Of a stretch of 64,000 bases of DNA, positions 33,174 through 42,538 are shown piece after piece. Numbering within the stretch: position 1 is the stretch's first letter; each line of letters begins with the position of its first letter. Below the pieces are notes generated by a model. That model was not told the origin of the DNA and searched no databases. It saw nothing but the letters and a program-made list of their open reading frames with translations. The position numbers and the translations under genes were made by a program. The DNA comes from Fructobacillus pseudoficulneus (GTDB lineage: Bacteria; Bacillota; Bacilli; Lactobacillales; Lactobacillaceae), in the NCBI RefSeq assembly GCF_900108455.1, contig NZ_FNWS01000002.1, positions 124,001 through 188,000 of the forward strand, read 5' to 3'.

Positions 33174-35726
33174 TTAGGGCTCGACAGGCATAAAATCATA
33201 GGGTGAAATCTGGTCCATCCCCACCATTGGGTTCGCCAAGGCCTGGTCAAAGTTGGCCGTGGTCAACTCGTTAGTTGAAAGAGCTGGCGCGGCTTCGACC
33301 TGATTCGTGGCTGGCACCTGCTTGTCGGCTGCAGTTGCTCCTTGGTCGAATCTTGACTCGCTCGACTTTGGTGCTGTCTGCTGAGACTTCGAATCAGCCT
33401 GGTAGGTCGCGACCTGTTCTTGCACCGCATGATCAACTGGCTGAGCGGCCTGTTTTGGCTTTGCAGCAGCAACATCCGCACCGTTCACACCCTCACCTGC
33501 CAAGAGGCTTTGCAACAGCGTTTGTCGCAGTGGTACCGGATGGGTGGCTGCGTACTCATAGGCACTATAGTCCCCAACCATGACCAACGACTCCTTGGCC
33601 CGGGTGATGGCGGTATAGACCAAGTTTTGATTGAGCATAATTTTAAACTGCCCAGTTAAAACCAAAATTACTAACTTGAATTCATTCCCCTGGGCCTTAT
33701 GGATCGTTGTCGCATAGGCCAAGGTTAACTGGTTCAAAGTCTTTGAGGTATACCAAACTTCTTGACCATCAAAGTCGACCACCAAAGAATCGGCCGCCAC
33801 CCCTGGCTCCTTCTTGTAATGAATGGCAATCACCCGACCCATGTCGCCATTATAAATGTCTCGTTCGGAATCGTTCTCTAATTGCAGAACCTTATCCCCC
33901 AAACGAAAGACCGTTTCACCTTGCTGAAGGGTCTTTTGCCCAGGTTGAACGGGATTAAAGAGGTCTTGAGCCTCCTGATTCAAGGCATTGACCCCGGCCG
34001 GTGTTCTGTACATCGGTGCTAGTACCTGCACCTGATCGGCCGTGAAGCCCTTCTTAACCGCTGCCCGCAAGACTTGAATCACGGCTTTGGGCACTTGATC
34101 GGCCGTTGTCAGGAAGGTCGACCGATCGACTTGATTTTCTTGAAAATTGGCCGGCAGTTGACCGGCATTAATGGCCTGGGCCAAAGCCGAAATGCTTGAC
34201 CCTTTGCCCTGGCGGTAAATGTGCTCAAGGGACACGTGGGTCACCTTTGGGCTTTGAATCAAGTCATAAAGCACATTTCCTGGACCAACGGAAGGCAATT
34301 GGTCCGCATCCCCAACCAAAACAACATGCATATTGTCTGGCAGCGCAGCAAAAAGACTAGCTGCTAAGGAAATGTCCAACATTGAGGCCTCATCAATGAT
34401 TAACAAACCACCCGAAATCGGGTTATCCTCATCAAATTCGGCATCGTCCCCCTCGGTAATCCCAAGTAGACGGTGGATAGTGGTGGCCTCATAGCCCGTA
34501 ATTTCTGTCATGCGTTTGGCAGCTCGACCAGTTGGCGAGGCAAGACGCACGCGGTTTTGCTTAACCCAGTCCTGGTCCGTCTTTTCACTTTGGGCTTGGT
34601 GCCGCACAAGTGATTCCCAGGTTGCGACTAAGGTTTTCGTAATCGTCGTTTTCCCAGTTCCCGGCCCACCGGTCAGAACAAAGACCTGGTTGGTCAAAGC
34701 ATCTTCGATCGCCTGCTTTTGAACGGCATCCAGGTCTAAGTTTTCTGGGACAACGAAGCTGGTATCAACCAGGGCTGAATCCGTTCGCACGGCACTGCGC
34801 CCATCAATTAAGCTTTGTAACTTTTCGCCCACCAGAATTTCGGCATCAGCTAAAATTTTGGCTTGGTAAATGCCATCCTGATAGACGAGCCGGCCCTGGC
34901 TTACCAATCCCCCCAAAGATTGGTCAATGACCTGACTAAAGTCCGGTAATTCACTTTGCAAAGTTTGCCAGGCCGCCTGTTTGGCTTGGTCGACCGTTAG
35001 ATAGGTATGACCAGCGGAATAACAAGCATTTAAGATTCCAGCATAAACCCCGGCCCGAATTCTTTCAGGGTCATCAAGGGCAAAGCCGGCGTGACGAGCA
35101 ATCGCATCGACCTTCTTAAAGGGCAGACCATCAAATTCGTAAACCAGACGGTAAGGCGTGTTTTGTAAAATGTCCTGGGCTTCTTCCCCATAGTGGTCAA
35201 AGAGCCGACCGGCCAAATCGGCGGATAGACCGACCTGGTGACCTAAAACAAAGAGTTTTTCCAGGCCAAGGTTCTCCTGCAGCTTTTCAGCGAGTTCTTT
35301 GGCAACCTTCGGTTTTAAAATGCCATCTAAGACACTGGCATCGGACAATATCAGGTCAATCGCCTGAGTACCAAGCTCATTGACAATTTTTTCAGCCGTC
35401 TTCTTACCAATTCCGGCAAAGTCACCCGAGGCAAAAAAAGCAATCAGACCCTTTTCGTCGGCTGGCATCTGATTTTCGTAACGTGCGGCTTGAAACTGCT
35501 GGCCGTATTTGGGGTGGGTCACTAACTGACCATAAAAGGCATAGGTCGAACCGGGTTTGACCGAGGCAAAGGTCCCGGTCACAATCATCTCTTCTTCGGA
35601 CCAGTCGTCCAAATCAGTATCCTCAACAGTCACCGATAAAATTTTAAAATAGGAATCATTGGCCGAAAAAATCACATTTTGCAATGTTCCCAAAATTTGA
35701 TTGTCTTCCGTGACTGTCCTGGCCAT
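33174..35726 (-). CDS. recD2: ATP-dependent RecD2-like DNA helicase
   Basis: SF1B helicase of the RecD2 type, found in bacteria with or without RecBCD, 5'-3' unwinding. The 850 residues show an N-terminal OB-like and helix-hairpin-helix region (GDFAGIGKKTAEKIV near 110), Walker A GGPGTGKTTI near 355, Walker B LLIIDEASMLD, and C-terminal motifs YATTIHKAQGNEF and YTAITRAKESL. The last ~110 residues are a Gln/Ala/Pro-rich, probably disordered tail. The ATG at 35726 is chosen for AAGGAAAGTT upstream; the frame opens 10 codons earlier. Confidence 0.93.
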   Translation of the reverse strand: MARTVTEDNQILGTLQNVIFSANDSYFKILSVTVEDTDLDDWSEEEMIVTGTFASVKPGSTYAFYGQLVTHPKYGQQFQAARYENQMPADEKGLIAFFASGDFAGIGKKTAEKIVNELGTQAIDLILSDASVLDGILKPKVAKELAEKLQENLGLEKLFVLGHQVGLSADLAGRLFDHYGEEAQDILQNTPYRLVYEFDGLPFKKVDAIARHAGFALDDPERIRAGVYAGILNACYSAGHTYLTVDQAKQAAWQTLQSELPDFSQVIDQSLGGLVSQGRLVYQDGIYQAKILADAEILVGEKLQSLIDGRSAVRTDSALVDTSFVVPENLDLDAVQKQAIEDALTNQVFVLTGGPGTGKTTITKTLVATWESLVRHQAQSEKTDQDWVKQNRVRLASPTGRAAKRMTEITGYEATTIHRLLGITEGDDAEFDEDNPISGGLLIIDEASMLDISLAASLFAALPDNMHVVLVGDADQLPSVGPGNVLYDLIQSPKVTHVSLEHIYRQGKGSSISALAQAINAGQLPANFQENQVDRSTFLTTADQVPKAVIQVLRAAVKKGFTADQVQVLAPMYRTPAGVNALNQEAQDLFNPVQPGQKTLQQGETVFRLGDKVLQLENDSERDIYNGDMGRVIAIHYKKEPGVAADSLVVDFDGQEVWYTSKTLNQLTLAYATTIHKAQGNEFKLVILVLTGQFKIMLNQNLVYTAITRAKESLVMVGDYSAYEYAATHPVPLRQTLLQSLLAGEGVNGADVAAAKPKQAAQPVDHAVQEQVATYQADSKSQQTAPKSSESRFDQGATAADKQVPATNQVEAAPALSTNELTTANFDQALANPMVGMDQISPYDFMPVEP

Positions 35727-35777
35727 AACTTTCCTTATTCGTTCTCTTATGTACACGCCTCGCGGCGTTTTGTAGCA

Positions 35778-36431
35778 TTAAATCGTAGTCCCAGCATCCT
35801 GGTCCTTATTTAAGTAACTAGTTTCGTTCCACTTGACCAAGTTAAAGTCCTGGCCATTTGGGCTTTCGATAATCGTCGTTGAAGTATTTGATAACCCACC
35901 CAATGAGCGGATTTGATCACGCGGAATCCCCAACAGGCTGGTCATTCCAAAGGTCAAAATCAAACCGTGAGCCACCACCAAAACCGCATCGTCTGGATGG
36001 TTGGCAACAATTTCTTGAATCATCTCCTGAAAACGGGCAACGGCCTTGGTATAGCCTTCACCACCAAAGCCCTGGCCTTCAAAATTCTCCAAATGGTTCT
36101 TGTAAGTATCGTAGGCTTCAGGGTAATTAGCCTGAACATCAGCCATCGCCTGTCCTTCCCATTCACCCAAACCAACCTCAACAATGTTGGAATGCAAGGA
36201 CAAACGGGGCTTCTTTGGCAAGGCAGCTTGGATGGTTTCAGCAGTCACCTTAGCCCGTGGCAGTGGTGAGGCATAAACTCGGTCAATCCCCTTATCCTGC
36301 AAAAAGCCGGCGACCTTTTTCATATCATCATAAGAACCGGGTAGTAAAGGAGAGTCCCCCTGGGCTCCCTGAAAACGCCGTTCTAGATTCCATTCAGTTT
36401 GTCCGTGGCGGACGAAGTAAAAAGTTGTCAT
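35778..36431 (-). CDS. Histidine phosphatase family protein (phosphoglycerate mutase-like)
   Basis: A 217-residue branch-1 histidine phosphatase. The phosphorylated His is in FYFVRHGQTEWN (residue ~9), with Arg in YASPLPRAKVTAET and the second His in VLVVAHGLIL. Most proteins of this type in Gram-positive bacteria are phosphatases of small metabolites, not glycolytic mutases. Its ATG overlaps the stop of the DUF1831 gene (ATGA). recD2 follows 51 nt downstream. Confidence 0.87.
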   Translation of the reverse strand: MTTFYFVRHGQTEWNLERRFQGAQGDSPLLPGSYDDMKKVAGFLQDKGIDRVYASPLPRAKVTAETIQAALPKKPRLSLHSNIVEVGLGEWEGQAMADVQANYPEAYDTYKNHLENFEGQGFGGEGYTKAVARFQEMIQEIVANHPDDAVLVVAHGLILTFGMTSLLGIPRDQIRSLGGLSNTSTTIIESPNGQDFNLVKWNETSYLNKDQDAGTTI

Positions 36432-36769
36432 GATTGTTTTTTTAATACCTGTCGCTCTTCGAGTTCCTGCAAATAGTAGTGATAAATCTCAACCAAAGCA
36501 TCCCGGTCATCGCGGGCAAAAATATCAACCGGTGCCTGGGCGCCAGCTGAAACCGTCGCCATCTTGAAGCCAGTCAAATCTTTGTTGACCGTAATTTTTA
36601 ATTGGATTGACTGGTCAATTGGTAGGTCCGGTTGCAAGGACCGCTGTAAGACATAGGCCCCGGCATTATTGGTCAAAAAGCCCAAGTCCAACAGGGTAAA
36701 TTTCTTAATTTGGGGGTTTATTTCATAAGTGCCGTCGTTTGGAACGGTCACCGTCTGTGCAAATGCCAT
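36428..36769 (-). CDS. DUF1831 family protein
   Basis: A 113-residue soluble protein that resembles the DUF1831 family of lactic acid bacteria (structure known for an L. plantarum member, function not). Typical parts are KKFTLLDLGFL, FKMATVSAGA and the C-terminal YHYYLQELEERQVL. It is 26 nt after the RNA methyltransferase gene and overlaps the histidine phosphatase gene by 4 nt. Confidence 0.75.
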   Translation of the reverse strand: MAFAQTVTVPNDGTYEINPQIKKFTLLDLGFLTNNAGAYVLQRSLQPDLPIDQSIQLKITVNKDLTGFKMATVSAGAQAPVDIFARDDRDALVEIYHYYLQELEERQVLKKQS

Positions 36770-36795
36770 CTGTTTCTCCTCTAGTCGTTATTTCA

Positions 36796-38166
36796 TTAAA
36801 AGCGTAATCCCTTGGGGAAAAAGTTCTTCAACTGGCCGTTAACAAATTTGGCCCAGCCAAGACCATTGCCATTGGCTGTCACCAGGACAAAGCCTTTCTG
36901 CAGGTCGGCCTGGGTATTCAAGACATCACCATGGACATAAGTCCGGTATTCCTGGTCTGAATCAAGGGCGTAAACCTGGGCTGCCTGGTCGGGATGAATT
37001 GCCAAGGCCAAAGCGTGATCGGGTTCAAAGCGGTTTTTCTTCATCGTTCCCAGGCAAAGACCTGCCCGCAACACCTTGAGCTTCGCTAAATCAGGACAGT
37101 CCTTTGGCAAGAGAAAGATTCGGTCACCAAAACTCTTCAGGCGCTGAACATCTAAAGCAAAGCCTGGCAGCGTCTCAGCAAAGAAGTCCTTCACTAACTG
37201 CAGGTCAGCCGGAGCTAATTTGCTAGGCTTTTGTAACTTTGTTTCCTTAACGGTCTCAGCCTCGTCAACAGCAGCTGCCTTTTGTAGCCGGGCCACGAAG
37301 TGACCCTCGCCAGGTAGGTCTTGCGGCCACAACCGAGCCGTTTTTGCCAAATCAGCGCCACCATCGGCCCATTCAGGTCGACCGTCTTTGATGCCAGAAT
37401 TTTCTGGCCGGTCAATTGCCTCTACCGTAAATTCCGGATAAGTCGACCGTAACCAAGCAATTGTTTGCTCATCTTCTTCCGGTGCGAAAGTACAAGTGGA
37501 ATAAATCAATGTCCCACCCGGTCGCACTAATTTGACGGCTGATTCCAAAATTTCATGTGAGCGCACGGCGCATTCAGTCGGATAGTCTTCTGACCAATAC
37601 TGGATGGCATCGTGGTCCTTACGAAACATCCCCTCACCAGAACATGGGGCATCCAAGAGAACCTTATCAAAGTAGCCTGGTAAAGCCTTGGCCAAATCGC
37701 GGGCATCCATCGACGTCACGATGGCGTTTTGTACACCAAACCGTTCAATATTTTCGGATAGAATTTTCGCCCGGTTAAAGAAAATTTCGTTAGTGACCAG
37801 TAGGCCCTGGCCCTGCATTTGGCTGGCAATATGAGTTGATTTACCACCTGGTGCAGCCGCCAAATCCAAGACTCGTTCTCCCGGCTGCGCGCCCACGACC
37901 TCGCCGACAAACTGGGCCGAAGGTTCTTGGGAATAGACCAGTCCGGTCACGTGATCGACGCCCTTGCCATCAACCTGACCAAAGTAGCCCCATTTTCCGT
38001 AGGGCACTTTTTCAGCTACCGATAAGTCTTTTGGCGTGGTTTGAGCTTTGAGCGGGTTAATCCGGAAACCCTTTTGGCCGGGTTCTTGAAGGGCCTGCAA
38101 AAAAGGCCCACTGGCATTTCCTAGCAGGTCTTGGTATTTCGTCTTAAAGGCTTGCGGTAAATCCAT
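36796..38166 (-). CDS. RsmB/NOP-family RNA m5C methyltransferase (RsmF/YebU-like)
   Basis: SAM-dependent rRNA (possibly tRNA) cytosine-5 methyltransferase of 456 residues. SAM loop: VLDLAAAPGGKSTHIA near 100; catalytic Cys pair in LLDAPCSGEGMFRK and LIYSTCTFAPEEDE. The C-terminal ~170 residues match the RsmF-type extra domains, ending FFPKGLRF. The 16S target of RsmF in E. coli is C1407; target here is not proven. It is 26 nt after map. Confidence 0.9.
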   Translation of the reverse strand: MDLPQAFKTKYQDLLGNASGPFLQALQEPGQKGFRINPLKAQTTPKDLSVAEKVPYGKWGYFGQVDGKGVDHVTGLVYSQEPSAQFVGEVVGAQPGERVLDLAAAPGGKSTHIASQMQGQGLLVTNEIFFNRAKILSENIERFGVQNAIVTSMDARDLAKALPGYFDKVLLDAPCSGEGMFRKDHDAIQYWSEDYPTECAVRSHEILESAVKLVRPGGTLIYSTCTFAPEEDEQTIAWLRSTYPEFTVEAIDRPENSGIKDGRPEWADGGADLAKTARLWPQDLPGEGHFVARLQKAAAVDEAETVKETKLQKPSKLAPADLQLVKDFFAETLPGFALDVQRLKSFGDRIFLLPKDCPDLAKLKVLRAGLCLGTMKKNRFEPDHALALAIHPDQAAQVYALDSDQEYRTYVHGDVLNTQADLQKGFVLVTANGNGLGWAKFVNGQLKNFFPKGLRF

Positions 38167-38191
38167 TGGGCACTCTTTCTTTGATTATTTC

Positions 38192-38980
38192 TTAAAGGTA
38201 TTTAGCATCCTCTTCAGGATCTTGGCTGGTCAAAATCTTTGGACCATCCTTAGTGATGGCTAACATGTGTTCATACTGGGCCGACCAAGAACCGTCTAAG
38301 GTCCGAACCGTCCAACCATCTTCTGGTGTATCATCGGTTTCGACTTCCCAGCCGCCAAGGTTAATCATTGGTTCGATGGTAATGACCATTCCCTCCTTCA
38401 AACGCAAACCATGACCTGGCTTACCATAATGAGGAACCTGGGGATCTTCATGCATTGTTGGCCCAACACCGTGACCAATGTACTGGCGCACATCACCATA
38501 ACCATTTTGGTTTTCGGTATAGTCCTGAATAGCCCAACCAATATCACCAATTCGGTTACCAATCACTGCTTGGTCAATTCCCAAGTACAATGACTTTTTA
38601 GCGACTTCCATCAGCTTTTTCACTTCCGGTGACACATTACCCACCGCATATGACCAAGCTGAATCTGAGACGGCACCATCCAGGCCGACAACCGTATCGA
38701 CCTTCAACAAGTCGCCATCCTTCAACTTCAAGCCCTTTCGAGGCAAGCCGTGAGCAACTTCATTGTTCACTGAGATTGTCGTTGCATACTTAAAGCCCTC
38801 AAAGCCAATTTGCAAAGGCACTCCACCACGGTCTTCGATATACTTCTTACACTTCAATTCAATGTCCCAAGTATCGACTCCTGGCTTGATGTAGTCACGC
38901 AACATCAAGTGCATCCCGGCGATGATGGCGCCGGATTTCTTCATGGCCGCGATTTCACGCGGTGACTTTAAACTAATCAT
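38192..38980 (-). CDS. map: Methionine aminopeptidase, type I
   Basis: Removes N-terminal Met. The pita-bread fold metal ligands are visible: Asp pair in VDTVVGLDGAVSDSA, His in GHGVGPTMHEDP, Glu in VITIEPMI and Glu in SAQYEHML. It has 262 residues. There is an extended -10 (TGATATAAT) about 30 nt before the ATG. It leads the map-methyltransferase-DUF1831-phosphatase-recD2 series. Confidence 0.95.
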   Translation of the reverse strand: MISLKSPREIAAMKKSGAIIAGMHLMLRDYIKPGVDTWDIELKCKKYIEDRGGVPLQIGFEGFKYATTISVNNEVAHGLPRKGLKLKDGDLLKVDTVVGLDGAVSDSAWSYAVGNVSPEVKKLMEVAKKSLYLGIDQAVIGNRIGDIGWAIQDYTENQNGYGDVRQYIGHGVGPTMHEDPQVPHYGKPGHGLRLKEGMVITIEPMINLGGWEVETDDTPEDGWTVRTLDGSWSAQYEHMLAITKDGPKILTSQDPEEDAKYL

Positions 38981-39071
38981 CAGTTACCCCTTTAATGTTA
39001 AATTACTTTCATTATATCATTTTCAAGCCGCTTTTTTGTTGGCCTTCTGCTGACATTTTTTTGTAATCTGA

Positions 39072-39100
39072 TTGACAAATGCCAAACCATTTTCCATAAT
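39072..39100 (+). promoter_or_regulatory. Promoter of the 94-aa YtxH-like gene
   Basis: TTGACA (39072-39077), 17-bp spacer, CATAAT (39095-39100), 33 nt before the ATG; AGGAG lies in between. Confidence 0.8.
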
Positions 39101-39133
39101 AGAGCTAAATAACAAGCAAAAGGAGAGTGTGTC

Positions 39134-39418
39134 ATGAAGAACTTTTTATTGGGTGCTTCCCTCTTTGGGAACGCCGCTTTAGCTTATCTCTTGTTAAAGG
39201 ATGACGAACGAGTTGCTGACTTCAAGCAAAAGGCCAACGATTGGGCGGAATCTGGTAAAGAAAAGGGCGAAGAACTTTTCGAACAAGGCAAGCAAAAGGC
39301 TAGTGAATTGACTGAAGCCGGTAAAGAAAAGGTTGCTGCTACAAAGACAGCCGCCGATGACTCACTCGATGAACAATTAGCCAAGCTCAAGAAGCGCGCT
39401 GGCGTTGACCAAAACTAA
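39134..39418 (+). CDS. Small YtxH-like membrane-anchored helical protein
   Basis: A 94-residue protein: one N-terminal hydrophobic segment (about 4-21, FLLGASLFGNAALAYLLL), then a long charged helix with roughly 11-residue repeats (AGKEKV, SGKEKG, QGKQKA), like LEA/YtxH stress proteins. It has its own strong promoter and terminator, and lies divergent from map. A general stress role is a family-type guess. Confidence 0.75.
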   Translation: MKNFLLGASLFGNAALAYLLLKDDERVADFKQKANDWAESGKEKGEELFEQGKQKASELTEAGKEKVAATKTAADDSLDEQLAKLKKRAGVDQN

Positions 39419-39422
39419 GATA

Positions 39423-39453
39423 AAAAAAGGGACGAAAATTTCGTCCCTTTTTT
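39423..39453. terminator. Bidirectional terminator between the YtxH-like gene and dacA
   Basis: GGGACGAAA (39429-39437) pairs with TTTCGTCCC (39439-39447), flanked by A7 and T6. Confidence 0.9.
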
Positions 39454-39477
39454 ATTTGCAATCAATATTCTAAAACG

Positions 39478-40902
39478 TTATTTCTGCCAAAAGGCTGACC
39501 ACTGATGAGCCTTTTGCCACCAGTGGGCTAGCGGTTGGTTATCGGCCGTTGCCAAAGTCAGTTGCCGTGTCTTTTTGGCAACGGTTGGCAGGTACTCCGT
39601 CTTCAAAGCCGGATTAATCTCCGCTACAACCGTCCCCTTGCTTTGGCTGTGATTTGAGAGCGACTTTGGTAGGTAATAACCCAGCTTCGTCTGTCCCTTT
39701 TTCAACCAGTACATCCGTTGACTTTGCAGCACAACTGCTTGTTGCCCGGATTTCATGTTGAGGTTTTTAATCGTTTGCTGTGTGCCTAGTGGCTGGCCAG
39801 CTTTAAAGCTAACTGAATCAAACTGATTCTCGACCTGGTTAACCACATCAATGGTAGCTTGGTAACGGTGAACCTGATCAGTATAAGCTCCCGCTCCGGA
39901 AACAACCGTGATAAATTCTCGGCCGCGGCTGTCCTTAACCAAACCAGTTAAAGCGCCACCCGAAGCCGGAGTTGATCCAGTCTTCAATCCTTCAAAGGTT
40001 AAATTCTGTGGATTTTGTAGCTTACCCTTGATTTCTTGGTCAAACTTACCCGCTTCCGTCAGTTTAATCTTAGTTTCATTGGCCGTTGGATGGTAAACCA
40101 AACCACGCTTCTCATAAAAAGTCCGTAAGCCGGGATAAGCTTGCAAATCCTGATAGGCTAAAATTGCCAATTGTTCTGCAGAGGCAGTGTTTTCCGCGTC
40201 AGCTTTGGCCGTTTTCACCTCATAATCAGAGGCATCGCCATTCACTTGACCAGCCGCGTTGTACCACTTAGAGCCCGTCAATTTGAGCTGTTTAGCCCAA
40301 CGTTCGAGCGCGTGTTGCTGTGTTTCGTGCGAGTCTTTAGCAAAGTCGGCCAAAGCCAAAGCCGCATCATTTGCACTAGAGGTAAACATCGCGGCAAAGA
40401 GCTCGCTGACTGGTAACTTTTGCCCAGCCGAAATCTCTAGATGAGCAAAGGTGGCATTGTCCTTTTTGGACCAGTCCGACTGTGGCGTAATTTCAACTAA
40501 GGTGTCCCAGTTAAAGCGCTTTTCCTTAATTTCTTGTAAAACGCCATAAGCCGTCAGCATTTTACTCTGCGAGGCAATCCCAATTTGCTGTTGACTATTC
40601 TTTTTTCCGAGAACCTGACCCGTTTTGGCATCAACCACAATCGCATTTCGAGCATCAACCTTTAATTTAATTGGTTGAGCTACTTGGCTTTGCCCTTGCA
40701 AATGCTGGGCCGGTTGGTTTGCAATCAATCCTAAGAGCAAATACAGTAGCAATGAAAAGGCTAAGATGCTGGCACAAAAAAAGGCCAACCACTTACCGCG
40801 GGAATGGTCATTTCTGTCTAGCTTTTGCTGTAATCGTTTCAACCGAGACTTCGGTCGATCTAACGACAAAGTCATCGTCGATGGTGTTTTCTTTTTAAAC
40901 AT
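39478..40902 (-). CDS. dacA: D-alanyl-D-alanine carboxypeptidase (S11 family)
   Basis: Penicillin-binding protein that trims the peptidoglycan pentapeptide. A cytoplasmic Lys/Arg-rich start is followed by a membrane anchor (about 43-62, FFCASILAFSLLLYLLLGLI), then the S11 domain: SxxK as IASQSKMLTA, SxN as TSSANDAA, KTG as GLKTGSTPASGG. A beta domain and an amphipathic Trp-rich C-terminus follow. The start is uncertain: ATG at 40902 or TTG at 40908; neither has a clear Shine-Dalgarno. It is only 2-8 nt from the upp stop, so upp-dacA are cotranscribed and reinitiation is likely. Confidence 0.88.
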   Translation of the reverse strand: MFKKKTPSTMTLSLDRPKSRLKRLQQKLDRNDHSRGKWLAFFCASILAFSLLLYLLLGLIANQPAQHLQGQSQVAQPIKLKVDARNAIVVDAKTGQVLGKKNSQQQIGIASQSKMLTAYGVLQEIKEKRFNWDTLVEITPQSDWSKKDNATFAHLEISAGQKLPVSELFAAMFTSSANDAALALADFAKDSHETQQHALERWAKQLKLTGSKWYNAAGQVNGDASDYEVKTAKADAENTASAEQLAILAYQDLQAYPGLRTFYEKRGLVYHPTANETKIKLTEAGKFDQEIKGKLQNPQNLTFEGLKTGSTPASGGALTGLVKDSRGREFITVVSGAGAYTDQVHRYQATIDVVNQVENQFDSVSFKAGQPLGTQQTIKNLNMKSGQQAVVLQSQRMYWLKKGQTKLGYYLPKSLSNHSQSKGTVVAEINPALKTEYLPTVAKKTRQLTLATADNQPLAHWWQKAHQWSAFWQK

Positions 40903-40910
40903 AGGCAAAC

Positions 40911-41540
40911 TTAGTGAGTACCGAAGAGTCGGTCACCGGCATCCCCCAGTCCTGGCACGATATAGCCATCATCATTCAGCCCTTCGTCAATCGAAGCAGT
41001 ATAAATATCAATATCAGGATGAGCGTCCTTAACGGCCGCAATTCCCTGTGGTGATGAAACCAAGGTAATTAACTTAATCTGTTCGGCACCACGCTTCTTC
41101 AAAGCTGAAATAGCATCTTTGGCTGAGCCACCCGTTGCCAACATTGGATCAACCAGCAAGACTTCACGTTGGTCAATATCTTCTGGCAACTTGATAAAGT
41201 ATTCCACTGGTTCCAAAGTCTTTTCATCACGATACATACCAATGTGACCGACTTTGGCAGCTGGAATCAGTTGTAAAATACCATCAACCATTCCCAAACC
41301 AGCTCGCAAAATTGGTACAACGGCTAGCTTCTTCCCGGCTAATTGCTTCTTAGTGGTTTCTTGGATGGGCGTTTTCACCTGCACATCTTCGAGGGGCAAA
41401 TCGCGGCTAGCTTCATATGTTAACAGCATTGCCAGTTCGTCAACTAGGGCACGAAAGTCCTTTGTTCCCACCTTTTCATCACGAATAATCGTTAACTTGT
41501 GCTGAATCAATGGATGGTTTACTTCGACAACTTTTCCCAT
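40911..41540 (-). CDS. upp: Uracil phosphoribosyltransferase
   Basis: Pyrimidine salvage: uracil + PRPP to UMP. From the ATG at 41540 it is 209 residues, the standard length; the frame is open 12 codons upstream. PRPP loop: [14 protein letters not shown]; uracil site: [30 protein letters not shown]. An extended -10 TGCTATACT (41586-41581) lies 40 nt upstream. Confidence 0.95.
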   Translation of the reverse strand: MGKVVEVNHPLIQHKLTIIRDEKVGTKDFRALVDELAMLLTYEASRDLPLEDVQVKTPIQETTKKQLAGKKLAVVPILRAGLGMVDGILQLIPAAKVGHIGMYRDEKTLEPVEYFIKLPEDIDQREVLLVDPMLATGGSAKDAISALKKRGAEQIKLITLVSSPQGIAAVKDAHPDIDIYTASIDEGLNDDGYIVPGLGDAGDRLFGTH

Positions 41541-41654
41541 GCTTATATCCCACTTTCCAAATAATCTTTTTATCACTACTAGTATAGCAAAAGTTTGGAA
41601 CTAATCGCCCCTCTTTGACAAAAATTAAATTTCTCTGGCAATTTCATCCTTGAA

Positions 41655-41683
41655 TTGAAAGGACCCCTTTTTTTAGTTATAAT
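41655..41683 (+). promoter_or_regulatory. Promoter of tRNA-Arg
   Basis: TTGAAA (41655-41660), 17-bp spacer, TATAAT (41678-41683), 10 nt before the mature tRNA. Confidence 0.85.
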
Positions 41684-41693
41684 AACAGAGTTC

Positions 41694-41766
<73 letters not shown>

Positions 41767-41801
41767 TCATCGTCAACTATTTGGATTAAAAAATAGTAAT
41801 C

Positions 41802-41837
41802 AAAAACCAGCCAACTTAAACATAGTCGGCTGGTTTT
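41802..41837. terminator. Terminator between tRNA-Arg and the ECF S component gene
   Basis: AAAACCAGCC (about 41803-41812) pairs with GGCTGGTTTT (41828-41837). It is symmetrical and can serve both converging units. Confidence 0.85.
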
Positions 41838-41843
41838 GTTTAT

Positions 41844-42446
41844 TTATGCTCTTAAATTGGGTAACTTAGCTAGCAGCACGCGGCCAATAATCATCACCAA
41901 CAAGCCATTGGCAATCATTTCAAAGCCAGAATTAAAGCCAAGAATGCCCACTAACCAGGTGAACAAATGCGCCTTTGGAATGCCCATCCCAGACACTGCA
42001 AAAACCTTGAACACTAAAGTCGTACTCAAAATCACGAAAGCAGTGTTCAAAAAAGCTGCTAAAGCGCCCGTGATGAAAAAGCGAACCAAGCTCAAGCGTT
42101 CCTTAGTGAGCCAGCGGCTGGCCAAAAAGCCAATAATCAAGCCAACCAGCAACCGTGGTACCAATGCCGTCAACGGATTTGAAAAAATCAGGGCACCAAT
42201 GGTCCCGGGATGCGTTAAGGCACGCACCCAAGAGGTCATTCCCCAAAATAAACCGACAACCATGCCAGACCGTGGGCCCAACAAAATTCCTGCTAAAGCA
42301 GCAGTCATCGGCACAATTGTTACGGAAGCCCCTAGAAAAAAGGCCCCCAACGGTAATGATCCTAAAAACGGCACAACACTTTGTAGTAAAACAATGGCTA
42401 CAAAGAGTGTTGTTGCAACAAATCGTTGCGTCTTTTGCGATGACAT
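41844..42446 (-). CDS. ECF transporter S component, substrate unknown (possibly pantothenate)
   Basis: A 200-residue integral membrane protein with about six hydrophobic segments, including AALAGILLGPRSGMVVGLFWG and the short SNPLTALVPRLLVGLIIGFLA. These resemble S components of ECF vitamin importers; the PanT-like group is my best guess, at low certainty. The ATG at 42446 has GGAGG 7 nt upstream; a GTG two codons earlier is too close to it. It is transcribed alone from a perfect consensus promoter. No riboswitch is visible in its short leader. Confidence 0.72.
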   Translation of the reverse strand: MSSQKTQRFVATTLFVAIVLLQSVVPFLGSLPLGAFFLGASVTIVPMTAALAGILLGPRSGMVVGLFWGMTSWVRALTHPGTIGALIFSNPLTALVPRLLVGLIIGFLASRWLTKERLSLVRFFITGALAAFLNTAFVILSTTLVFKVFAVSGMGIPKAHLFTWLVGILGFNSGFEMIANGLLVMIIGRVLLAKLPNLRA

Positions 42447-42478
42447 TTGCACGCCTCCTCAGTCTTTCAATCTCAGAA

Positions 42479-42507
42479 ATTATACAGAGCAGGCCAACAG
42501 ATGTCAA
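42479..42507 (-). promoter_or_regulatory. Promoter of the ECF S component gene
   Basis: TTGACA (42507-42502), 17-bp spacer, TATAAT (42484-42479): full consensus, 32 nt before the start codon. Confidence 0.92.
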
Positions 42508-42538
42508 TAAAATGGTCTAGATGATTCTTCCTATCGGC

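Noticed and set aside
41836-42510. 224-codon plus-strand frame opposite the ECF S component gene
   Set aside because: Lys/Pro/Thr-rich antisense shadow; the minus strand has a perfect promoter, ribosome binding site and membrane-protein pattern.
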